In this document: piece after piece, positions 44,379 to 51,304 of the stretch
How positions within the stretch are numbered: position 1 is the first letter of the stretch
Layout: every line of letters starts with the position of its first letter
Assembly: GCF_002872475.1 (NCBI RefSeq)
Contig: NZ_CP025682.1
Location: 2,976,001-3,040,000, forward strand
Reading direction: 5' to 3'
Length of the DNA: 64,000 nucleotides
From: Pseudazoarcus pumilus
GTDB lineage: Bacteria > Pseudomonadota > Gammaproteobacteria > Burkholderiales > Rhodocyclaceae
The notes under the pieces: generated by a model
What the model was told of the DNA's origin: nothing
The model's database searches: none
Seen by the model: only the letters and a program-made list of their open reading frames with translations
Translations under genes and position numbers: made by a program

Positions 44379-44803
44379 GGCCGCAGGCGCTGGGTCGCTC
44401 GCGTGGGGGGCTGACGACCAAACTGCATTTCGCGGTCGATGCTTTGGGCAAACCGCTGCGCATGATTCTGACCGCCGGACAGGTTGCCGACATCGAGTGT
44501 GCGAACGAGCTCATTGCCGAGTTGCCCTGCGCCAGCCTTGTGGCCGACAAAGGCTACGATGCCAACGCGTTGGTAACGAGCGTCGAAGCGTCCGGTGCGC
44601 AAGCGGTCATTCCGCCGCGCTCCAACCGCATCGAACCCAGGCAGTACGACCGCAGCGCCTACCGCGAACGCAACCTGATCGAGCGCTTCTTCAATCGCAT
44701 CAAGCATTTTCGACGGATCGCCACGCGTTACGACAAACTCGCCCGCAGCTATCTGGCATTCGTGCGCGTTGTGTGTGCGGTGATTTCATATCGCTATATG
44801 TGA
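44372..44803 (+). CDS. IS5-family transposase, OrfB part (made by -1 frameshift)
   Basis: Open in the -1 frame from the A7 run to 44803. It contains the second DDE Asp in LVADKGYDANAL and the Glu in RNLIERFFNRIKHFRRIATR. It has no good start of its own, so it is expected as the OrfAB fusion of about 252 residues. Confidence 0.85.
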   Translation, partial: KVGPQALGRSRGGLTTKLHFAVDALGKPLRMILTAGQVADIECANELIAELPCASLVADKGYDANALVTSVEASGAQAVIPPRSNRIEPRQYDRSAYRERNLIERFFNRIKHFRRIATRYDKLARSYLAFVRVVCAVISYRYM

Positions 44804-45046
44804 ACAGAACCTATCAGGAAACCTTGGAAATTCCTCGCCAGCAACAATATCGTTCAAAGCAATCTCAATTTCTGCATATTTTTTATGTAATGTCTTTGGT
44901 AGAACTTAAATACACAATCCATATAAATAAAAACTGTGCTCATAAGAGGAGCGACCAAATAAATCCACCCTCCTTCGTTAGTGAAGGCATACGAAAATAT
45001 TGCGGTGGTCATGGCGAAAAAAATGGATCTCAACTTCCATGAATTG

Positions 45047-45448
45047 TCACCCATTGCCCTGATCAGATCCTGATGGACCTCTCACGCCTTTAGCATTATT
45101 GAATTGCGCTCGTTCACGACCAATCACCTCCACAAAATGTCGTAAGCTATTCTCAATAAAGGATCTGACCGATGCTTTGTGACTTAAGTAGTTCTTGTCG
45201 AACAAGTGAGTGTCGTCACGAAGCATCTGTCGAATTGCCATGTCGATTTCACTCGGATGTTCTTCGTCATTTAAGCGAACCCTGAGCTGCATCCGGGTCT
45301 GCATTTGTTCTTCGAACTTGTGATAGTAATACTCACCAAGCATTTGATCATAAGCTGCCTGAATACGAAGCCTTGCAGGTCCGGATTCAAAGTCTTGAGG
45401 GCTTCTGACCGCCTCAGCCAATATACCGATCAGAGAGCTAGATATCAC
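45047..45448 (-). CDS. Uncharacterised helical protein, middle gene of the nucleotidyltransferase cassette
   Basis: 133 residues from a GTG at 45448 with a strong AAGGAGA seven bases upstream. The sequence is mainly helical and charged (QAAYDQMLGEYYYHKFEEQM, RSFIENSLRHFVEVIGRERA), with a short low-complexity tail. I do not recognise the family and see no HEPN R-x4-6-H motif. It lies between the nucleotidyltransferase and the membrane protein and overlaps the latter by eight bases, so all three form one operon. AT-rich compared with the window. Confidence 0.75.
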   Translation of the reverse strand: MISSSLIGILAEAVRSPQDFESGPARLRIQAAYDQMLGEYYYHKFEEQMQTRMQLRVRLNDEEHPSEIDMAIRQMLRDDTHLFDKNYLSHKASVRSFIENSLRHFVEVIGRERAQFNNAKGVRGPSGSDQGNG

Positions 45449-45474
45449 GGCAAAATCTCCTTATAAGCCTCCCT

Positions 45475-46128
45475 TCAACCTCTTTCCAAGTGACAGAGAA
45501 CTCTTCCAGTTCTTTTATTTCTGAGGGGGGGGGGTAGCAAGCTAAATCTTTCGTAGCATTGATTGGCGCGCAAGAGCATTTCAGCATCCCTTAGTTCGAT
45601 TCCACATCCGTTCACCAACGCCATTTTCTTATCAAATACGAACACTTTATTGCTCGCAAGATGGAATATTCCAATATTTTTAGCGGCTTTGAATGCTGTT
45701 GAAAGATAGGGGATTACTGCTTTCCTATACTCGATAAATGCGCTCGAAAATAGCAATAGCTCTGCGTACTTTCTTATCTCTTCATCGAATACTTCAGCGA
45801 CTTTAAAGTTTTCTTTTATGGACAACCATTCATCATGACGTCCTTCAAGAAGAATTCCTTCTTGAAATACGTGCTTCAAGAACAGGGAGCCCGAATCATA
45901 GAGCTCAGTAAAAAGCACCTGGTCGTAATCGATAAATGATTTGACGCCATCCTTTGGTATGAATATTGGGAGTGGCACTTGCCGGACGTGGCCTATACGC
46001 AGTATGTCCACATCACTATCTAAAGTCGCTGTTCCCCGAGCGTAAGAACCAATTAGAACGGAGAATTGTCCAGCTATAACGTTCTCTTTCATAACTCGTC
46101 GCTTCTCTGCAGCATGTCTCGGAGTCAA
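45475..46128 (-). CDS. Pol-beta-type nucleotidyltransferase with C-terminal poly-C switch
   Basis: 217 residues from a TTG at 46128; the ATG at 46092 (MKENVIAGQFSVLIGS) is the alternative start and gives 205. The catalytic core is GSYARGTATLDSDVDIL (G-S-x-D-x-D) with a third acidic strand FIDYDQVLF. The sequence YDSGSLFLKHVFQEGILL is seen in free-standing nucleotidyltransferases. A run of ten C (45525-45534, G on the plus strand) near the end sets the frame: as given, the tail is LRNKRTGRVLCHLERG. With nine C it would be SEIKELEEFSVTWKEVEGRL and would end at 45438, overlapping the next gene. First gene of a three-gene AT-rich operon; function unknown. Confidence 0.75.
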   Translation of the reverse strand: MTPRHAAEKRRVMKENVIAGQFSVLIGSYARGTATLDSDVDILRIGHVRQVPLPIFIPKDGVKSFIDYDQVLFTELYDSGSLFLKHVFQEGILLEGRHDEWLSIKENFKVAEVFDEEIRKYAELLLFSSAFIEYRKAVIPYLSTAFKAAKNIGIFHLASNKVFVFDKKMALVNGCGIELRDAEMLLRANQCYERFSLLPPPLRNKRTGRVLCHLERG

Positions 46129-46166
46129 GTTTCGAATCTACACTTATCAGTAGCTCATGTAGATCC

Positions 46167-46472
46167 TTACGGTACTGGATGGGTGGGTTGAAAGGTAATT
46201 CGCAACCCCAACGCCTTAGCCACCTTCGCCACCGTTGCAAAGCTAGGGTTCCCTTCACCCGACAAAGCCTTGTCGAGCCCTTGGCGACTCATGCCGACAT
46301 CCCGTGCAAGCTGCGACAGATTGCGGGCGCGTGCGACAACACCGAGCGCACGCGCGACGAACACGGGGTCGTCACCGCCTTCTTCCATCACCGCTTCGAG
46401 GTACGCGGCGATGTCTTCTTCTGTCTTGAGGTAGTCGGCCGTGTCGTAACGGCTGAAAGTCTCTTGATTCAT
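46167..46472 (-). CDS. HigA-type HTH antitoxin, module 2
   Basis: 101 residues. HTH at about 50-75 (RNLSQLARDVGMSRQGLDKA) followed by NPSFATVAKVAKALGLRITF, the usual addiction-module antidote layout. It lies three bases after the toxin gene and about 40 bases before the nucleotidyltransferase cassette on the same strand. Confidence 0.9.
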   Translation of the reverse strand: MNQETFSRYDTADYLKTEEDIAAYLEAVMEEGGDDPVFVARALGVVARARNLSQLARDVGMSRQGLDKALSGEGNPSFATVAKVAKALGLRITFQPTHPVP

Positions 46473-46475
46473 GGT

Positions 46476-46772
46476 TCAGTCCTTCCAAAGGGCGGCGATG
46501 GCCTTGGCCTGTTCGATGTCGCGTGACTGCGACGACTTGTCACCACCACACAGCAATACGATGACGAGCGGCCCGCGTTGCGTGAAGTACACACGGTAAC
46601 CCGGCCCATGGTCGATACGCAGTTCCGAGATGCCTGAACCAACCGGCTTCACATCGCCGGGGTTACCTGCGGCGAGGCGGTCCAGCCGCGCCTGAATGCG
46701 GGCGACGGTGCGGCGGTCGCGCAGCGCTCGCAACCAGGCATCGAAGGTGCTGGACTTGATGAGTTCGACCAT
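46476..46772 (-). CDS. HigB/RelE-type toxin, module 2
   Basis: 98 residues from the ATG at 46772 (MVELIKSSTFDAWLRALRDR), with ISELRIDHGPGYRVYFTQRG and VLLCGGDKSSQSRDIEQAK, the core of the addiction-module killer family. It is toxin-first with its antitoxin. The start codon lies inside the left arm of an inverted repeat operator. Confidence 0.9.
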   Translation of the reverse strand: MVELIKSSTFDAWLRALRDRRTVARIQARLDRLAAGNPGDVKPVGSGISELRIDHGPGYRVYFTQRGPLVIVLLCGGDKSSQSRDIEQAKAIAALWKD

Positions 46773-46821
46773 GTGACAACTGTAGTTGCTATATGCGCAT
46801 CTGACAACCACAGTTGTCACA
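46772..46821. promoter_or_regulatory. Operator of HigBA module 2: 12-base inverted repeat
   Basis: Perfect arms TGTGACAACTGT (46772-46783) and ACAGTTGTCACA (46810-46821) with a 26-base spacer containing an extra TGACAAC. They span the toxin start and promoter, as expected for an autoregulated pair. Confidence 0.7.
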
Positions 46822-46843
46822 GGCGCCGATTTGCCGAAGCAGT

Positions 46844-46936
46844 GTCATTACGAGCGGAGCGAAGCAATCTCTGCCCTGACTGTGAGGGCCGTGATGGGCG
46901 GGGAGATTGCTTCGTCGCTTTGCGACTCGCAATGAC
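46844..46936. repeat. Short palindromic element with GTCATTACGAG / CTCGCAATGAC ends
   Basis: 93 bases with inverted termini and internal GCGAAGCAATCTC / GAGATTGCTTCG arms, so nearly the whole element can fold. This form of non-coding repeat is scattered in many proteobacterial genomes. One copy here, next to the HigBA-2 promoter. Confidence 0.65.
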
Positions 46937-46995
46937 AGCGGGTGTGCGGGGTTCGGTCGCTGGGCGATGTGCTTGCCGTGGTTGTTGTAAACGCA

Positions 46996-47019
46996 AAAGC
47001 CGGCGTCTCCGCCGGCTTT
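46996..47019 (-). terminator. Rho-independent terminator of the formate dehydrogenase operon
   Basis: Ten-base stem AAAGCCGGCG / CGCCGGCTTT with a four-base loop, 24 bases past the last fdsD stop. On the minus strand it is followed by a T-rich tail. Confidence 0.8.
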
Positions 47020-47042
47020 GTCATTTCAGTACCGCAAGCATC

Positions 47043-47333
47043 TTAGCCCGCATCCCCACCCCCCGCAGGGCCCTTCCACTGTTCTTCCTCGTCGATGTTC
47101 GCTTTGCCGCCGAGCAGGGCGGTGCGGTTGCGGTCGAGGGCGGCGGCTACGACCGGCAGCAGCTCTTCGTCGCCGTAGGCGTCGACGTGCTGGATGAGGG
47201 CGTGGCGCATGCGGGGGTCCCAGAAGCGCTTGATGTGGCCAGCGGTGTCGTCGGCGGCGACTTCGATGGCAACTTCGGGCTCGAAGAAGGTGCCGATCTG
47301 GTTAGCCATCTTGATGAGGGTCTGGACGTTCAT
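47043..47333 (-). CDS. fdsD: Formate dehydrogenase delta subunit, copy 2
   Basis: 96 residues: MNVQTLIKMANQIGTFFEPE and HIKRFWDPRMRHALIQHVD match the FdsD/OrfD family, a small protein needed for maturation or stability of soluble FDH. 61 of its first 76 residues equal those of the copy just upstream; the C-terminal tail differs (acidic, Gly-rich). Last gene of the operon. Confidence 0.88.
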   Translation of the reverse strand: MNVQTLIKMANQIGTFFEPEVAIEVAADDTAGHIKRFWDPRMRHALIQHVDAYGDEELLPVVAAALDRNRTALLGGKANIDEEEQWKGPAGGGDAG

Positions 47334-47335
47334 GG

Positions 47336-47590
47336 TCAGGCGGCCTCGAGGTGCGGGGTGACCGAACCGAGCAGCGTGTCGCGGTGGCGGGTGAGTGCGG
47401 CGGCGACGACGGCCAGCAGCTCGGCATCGCCGTTGGCGTCGACGTGGGCGATGAGGGCGCGACGCATGCGCGGGTCCCAGAAGCGGTGGATGTGGTTGGC
47501 GGTGTCGTCGGCGGCGATCTCGAGCGCGACTTCGGGCTCGAAGAAGGTGCCGATCTGATTGGCCATTTTGATCAGGGTCTGGATGTTCAT
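47336..47590 (-). CDS. fdsD: Formate dehydrogenase delta subunit, copy 1
   Basis: 84 residues, MNIQTLIKMANQIGTFFEPE and FWDPRMRRALIAHVDANGD. It overlaps fdhD by ATGA and is followed two bases later by the second fdsD copy. A single fdsD is normal, so this is a tandem duplication. Confidence 0.88.
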   Translation of the reverse strand: MNIQTLIKMANQIGTFFEPEVALEIAADDTANHIHRFWDPRMRRALIAHVDANGDAELLAVVAAALTRHRDTLLGSVTPHLEAA

Positions 47591-48441
47591 TCGGTGGTTC
47601 CTGATTGCGTTGTGTCGAGCCGCGCGGGGTGCGAGTAGGCAACGTGGCCCTGGCCGCGGGTGAAGCCGAGCAGGGTTACACCGGCTTCTTCGGCAATGCG
47701 CACGGCCAGCCCGGTGGGGGCGGAAATGGCGGCGACGAGAGCGATGCCCCGCGTCGCGGCCTTCTGCACGATCTCGTAGCTGGCGCGGCTGGTGATGACG
47801 ATGAAGCCGGTAGCGTGGTCGACGCCCTCGGTCGCCATGGCGCCGAGGAGCTTGTCGAGCGCGTTGTGGCGGCCGACGTCTTCGCGCACGAGTTGCAAAC
47901 TGCCGTCGGGATGGGCCCAGGCGGCGGCGTGCACGGCGCCGGTGATGCGTTGCAGGGTTTGCGCTTCGGCCATGGCGGCCATGGCGCGATGCACGGTTTC
48001 GGCCGGGACCTGCAGACCGCCGGCGACCGGCGCCGGGTGGCGCACGGCCTGTTCCAGCGTCTCGACGCCGCACAGGCCGCAGCCGGTGCGACCGGTGAGG
48101 TTGCGGCGGCGTTGCTTGAGGCGCATGAAGCACTCGGCGGCGATGCGCATGTCCACCTGGATGCCTTCGCCGCGCTGTTCGACTTCGAGGTCGTACAGCT
48201 CGCTGGCGTCGCGCAGGATGCCTTCGGACAGTGAGAAGCCCAGCGCGAAGTCTTCCAGGTCGGCTGGCGACGCCAGCATCACCGCGTGGGAGATGCCGTT
48301 GTACACCAGCGCGACCGGGACTTCTTCGGCGACCTGGTCGATACCGTCGGTGGGCCGGCCGCCGGACCAGCGTTCGACCCGGCGGGCGGACCACGGGCGC
48401 TCGATCACCGGCCGTGCGGCGCGCACGCTGCAGATGCTCAT
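47587..48441 (-). CDS. fdhD: Formate dehydrogenase accessory sulfurtransferase FdhD
   Basis: 284 residues from the ATG at 48441. Sulfur-carrying Cys pair in TGCGLCGVETL, and family segments ALGFSLSEGILRD, EDVGRHNALDKLLG and ITSRASYEIVQKA. FdhD passes sulfur from a cysteine desulfurase to the Mo/W-bis-MGD cofactor of the catalytic subunit. Overlaps fdsA by four bases. Confidence 0.93.
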   Translation of the reverse strand: MSICSVRAARPVIERPWSARRVERWSGGRPTDGIDQVAEEVPVALVYNGISHAVMLASPADLEDFALGFSLSEGILRDASELYDLEVEQRGEGIQVDMRIAAECFMRLKQRRRNLTGRTGCGLCGVETLEQAVRHPAPVAGGLQVPAETVHRAMAAMAEAQTLQRITGAVHAAAWAHPDGSLQLVREDVGRHNALDKLLGAMATEGVDHATGFIVITSRASYEIVQKAATRGIALVAAISAPTGLAVRIAEEAGVTLLGFTRGQGHVAYSHPARLDTTQSGTTE

Positions 48442-51293
48442 TTGGCGCCTGCGGTGCGGGCTTCCTCCAGCAGCGCGAGCTGCTGCTCGGTGAAGCGGGC
48501 GAAGCCCTGCTGCCACTCGGACGGCTGCGACACCGGCAGCACCTGCACCGCGGTCACCTTGTACTCGGGGCAGTTGGTGGCCCAGTCGGAGCTGTCAGTG
48601 GTGATCACGTTGGCGCCCGATTCCGGGAAGTGGAAGGTGGTGTACACCACGCCCGGTTGCATGCGCTCGGTGATGGTTGCACGCAGCACCGTCTCGCCGG
48701 CACGGCTCTGGATACCAACCCAATCGCCGTCCTTGATGCCGCGGTCCTCGGCGTCGTGCGGATGCAGTTCCAGCCGGTCTTCGCTGTGCCATGCATTGTT
48801 GGCGGTACGGCGGGTCTGCGCGCCGACGTTGTACTGGGACAGGATGCGGCCGGTGGTCAGGATCAGCGGAAATTTCTGCGTCACGCGCTCATCGGAGGCC
48901 ACGTAGCGGGTTGGGGCGAACTTGCCCTTGCCGCGTACGAACTCGTCGATGTGCATGGTCGGCGTACCTTCCGGCGCCTCTGCGTTGCACGGCCACTGCA
49001 CCGAACCGAGGCGGTCGATGAGGTCAAACGACACGCCGTGGAAGGTGGGCGTGAGGCGCGCGATCTCGTCCATGATCTCGGACGGGTGCTTGTAATTCAT
49101 CGGGTAGCCCAGCGCGTTGGCGAGCAGCTGGGTGGCTTCCCAGTCGGCGTAGCCGGCCAGCGGCTTCATGACCTTGGTGACGCGCGAGATGCGGCGCTCG
49201 GCGTTGGTGAAGGTGCCGTCCTTTTCGAGGAAGGAGGAGCCCGGCAGGAAGACGTGGGCGTACTTGGCCGTTTCGTTCAGGAACAGATCCTGCACGATCA
49301 GGCATTCAAGATTCTCCAGCGCCTCGGTGGTGTGCTGGGTGTTGGGGTCGGACTGCACGATGTCCTCGCCCTGCACGTACATGGCCTTGTAGGTGCCTTC
49401 CAGCGCGGCGTCGAACATGTTGGGGATGCGCAGGCCCGGCTCTCCTTCCAATGACACACCCCATTCGGCTTCGAACAGCGCACGCGCGGTGGCATCGGAG
49501 ACGTGGCGGTAGCCCGGCAGCTCGTGCGGGAAGGAGCCCATGTCGCATGCGCCCTGCACGTTGTTCTGACCACGCAGCGGGTTCACGCCCACACCCTTGC
49601 GGCCGATGTTGCCGGTGGCCATGGCGAGGTTGGCGATGCCGATGACGGTGGTCGAACCCTGCGCGTGCTCGGTGACACCCAGACCGTAGTAGATGGCCGC
49701 ATTGCCGCCGGTGGCGAACAGGCGGGCCGCGCCGCGCAGCACGTCGGCCGGCACGCCGGTGACGGCTTCCATGGCTTCCGGGCTGTTCTCTTCGCGGGCG
49801 ACGAACTTCTTCCAGATCTCGTAGGACTCGAGGTCGCAACGCTCCTGGATGAAGGATTCATTCAGCAGGCCTTCGGTGACGATGACGTGGGCCATCGACG
49901 TGACCAGCGCCACGTTGCTGCCGGGGCGCAGTTGCAGGTGGTAGTCGGCCTTCACGTGCGGCGACTTTACGAGGTCGATGCGGCGCGGGTCGGCGACGAT
50001 GAGCTTGGCACCGGCGCGCAGGCGACGCTTCATGATCGAGCCGAACACCGGGTGGCCGTCGGTCGGGTTGGCACCGATGACGAAGATCACGTCGGAGTGC
50101 AGCACCGATTCGAAGGTCTGCGTACCGGCCGATTCACCCATGGTGACTTTAAGGCCATAGCCGGTGGGCGAGTGGCAGACGCGGGCGCAGGTGTCGACGT
50201 TGTTGTTGCCGAAGGCGGCACGCACCAGCTTCTGCACGAGGTAGGTTTCCTCGTTGGTGCAGCGCGACGAGGTGATGCCGCCGACCGCGCCACGACCGTA
50301 GTTGGCCTGGATACGCTTGAGTTCGGAAGCGGCGTAGTCGATGGCCTCTTCCCACGACACTTCCTGCCACGGGTCGGTGATCTTCTTGCGGATCATCGGT
50401 TTGGTGATGCGATCGGAGTGGGTGGCGTAGCCCCACGCGAAGCGGCCCTTGACGCAGGAGTGGCCCATGTTGGCCTGGCCGTTCTTGTTGGGCACCATGC
50501 GTACCACGGTCTCGCCCTTCATCTCGGCCTTGAACGAGCAGCCCACGCCGCAGTAGGCGCAGGTGGTGACCACGCTGTGCTCGGCCTGACCGAGTTCGAC
50601 CACACTCTTTTCCATCAGTGTTGCGGTCGGGCAGGCCTGCACGCAGGCGCCGCAGGACACGCATTCGGAATCCATGAAGTCTTCGTTCTGGCTTGCCGCG
50701 ATGCGCGACTCGAAGCCGCGGCCGTCGACCGTCAGTGCGAACGTGCCCTGGGTTTCCTCGCAGGCACGCACGCAGCGGTTGCACACGATGCACTTGGACG
50801 GGTCGTAATTGAAGTAGGGGTTGGAATAGTCGGTGGTGTCACTGAGGTGATTCTCGCCCTCGTAGCCGTAGCGCACCTCGCGCAGGCCCACCACGCCGGC
50901 CATGTCCTGCAGCTCGCAGTTGCCGTTGGCCGAGCAGGTCAGGCAGTCGAGCGGATGGTCGGAGATGTACAGCTCCATGACGTTGCGACGCAGGTCGGCG
51001 AGCTTGCCGGTCTGCGTGTTCACGATCATGCCTTCGTCGACCGGCGTGGTACATGAGGCCGGCGTGCCGCGACGCCCCTCGATCTCGACCACGCACAGGC
51101 GGCACGAGCCGTAGGCCTCGAGGCTGTCGGTGGCGCACAGCTTGGGGATGTTGATGCCCGCTTCCACCGCCGCGCGCATCACCGAGGTGCCTTCCGGCAC
51201 GGTGACGGCGACGCCGTCGATGGTCAGCGTCACGAGGTTTTCGGAGACGCTCGCCGGCGTGCCGTAATCGATGTCGTTGAGTTGATAGAGCAT
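48438..51293 (-). CDS. fdsA: NAD-dependent formate dehydrogenase alpha subunit (Mo/W-bis-MGD)
   Basis: 951 residues. N-terminal NuoG-like 2Fe-2S (GSCRLCVVEIEG) and His-Cys cluster (HPLDCLTCSANGNCELQ), two 4Fe-4S ferredoxin motifs (CIVCNRCVRACEE; CVSCGACVQACPT), then the 4Fe-4S/molybdopterin domain (CAYCGVGCSF). The metal ligand is Cys in DTCARVCHSPTGYGL (no selenocysteine). It oxidises formate to CO2, electrons going through FdsB to NAD. The C-terminal cofactor-binding domain is complete. Confidence 0.96.
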   Translation of the reverse strand: MLYQLNDIDYGTPASVSENLVTLTIDGVAVTVPEGTSVMRAAVEAGINIPKLCATDSLEAYGSCRLCVVEIEGRRGTPASCTTPVDEGMIVNTQTGKLADLRRNVMELYISDHPLDCLTCSANGNCELQDMAGVVGLREVRYGYEGENHLSDTTDYSNPYFNYDPSKCIVCNRCVRACEETQGTFALTVDGRGFESRIAASQNEDFMDSECVSCGACVQACPTATLMEKSVVELGQAEHSVVTTCAYCGVGCSFKAEMKGETVVRMVPNKNGQANMGHSCVKGRFAWGYATHSDRITKPMIRKKITDPWQEVSWEEAIDYAASELKRIQANYGRGAVGGITSSRCTNEETYLVQKLVRAAFGNNNVDTCARVCHSPTGYGLKVTMGESAGTQTFESVLHSDVIFVIGANPTDGHPVFGSIMKRRLRAGAKLIVADPRRIDLVKSPHVKADYHLQLRPGSNVALVTSMAHVIVTEGLLNESFIQERCDLESYEIWKKFVAREENSPEAMEAVTGVPADVLRGAARLFATGGNAAIYYGLGVTEHAQGSTTVIGIANLAMATGNIGRKGVGVNPLRGQNNVQGACDMGSFPHELPGYRHVSDATARALFEAEWGVSLEGEPGLRIPNMFDAALEGTYKAMYVQGEDIVQSDPNTQHTTEALENLECLIVQDLFLNETAKYAHVFLPGSSFLEKDGTFTNAERRISRVTKVMKPLAGYADWEATQLLANALGYPMNYKHPSEIMDEIARLTPTFHGVSFDLIDRLGSVQWPCNAEAPEGTPTMHIDEFVRGKGKFAPTRYVASDERVTQKFPLILTTGRILSQYNVGAQTRRTANNAWHSEDRLELHPHDAEDRGIKDGDWVGIQSRAGETVLRATITERMQPGVVYTTFHFPESGANVITTDSSDWATNCPEYKVTAVQVLPVSQPSEWQQGFARFTEQQLALLEEARTAGAK

Positions 51294-51304
51294 TGGAGAC
51301 CTCC

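Larger units (their letters stand above)
43988..44811 (+). mobile_element. IS5-family element (IS427-like group), copy 2
   Basis: 824 bases with inverted ends GGCTCTGTTCACAT and GGTTCTGTTCACAT, flanked by duplicated TA (43986-43987 and 44812-44813). It is in inverted orientation to copy 1 and one base longer (six G at 44405-44410). Its transposase frames are compatible with programmed frameshifting, so this copy could be active. Confidence 0.93.
43843..45054 (-). pseudogene. Small membrane protein of the nucleotidyltransferase cassette, cut by an IS and frameshifted
   Basis: The 5' part (44812-45054) starts MGDNSWKLRSIFFAM, has two hydrophobic segments (MTTAIFSYAF; IYLVAPLMSTVFIYMDCVF) and overlaps the previous gene by eight bases. 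The 3' part (43843-43987) supplies SAITLSDVRAFLSKEEYIFW and a third hydrophobic segment ending SLAAC. Removing the IS and one TA, and restoring one A in the A6 run at 44879-44884, gives a continuous 128-residue frame (EEFPRFPDSVGTQLS across the junction). AT-rich. Family not recognised; a membrane effector is plausible. Confidence 0.75.

Noticed and set aside
46092-46180. Possible frameshift at the nucleotidyltransferase N-terminus
   Set aside because: Another frame upstream reads plausibly (DLHELLISVDSKL) and could be its lost N-terminus, but there is no start codon or homologue in hand to support it.
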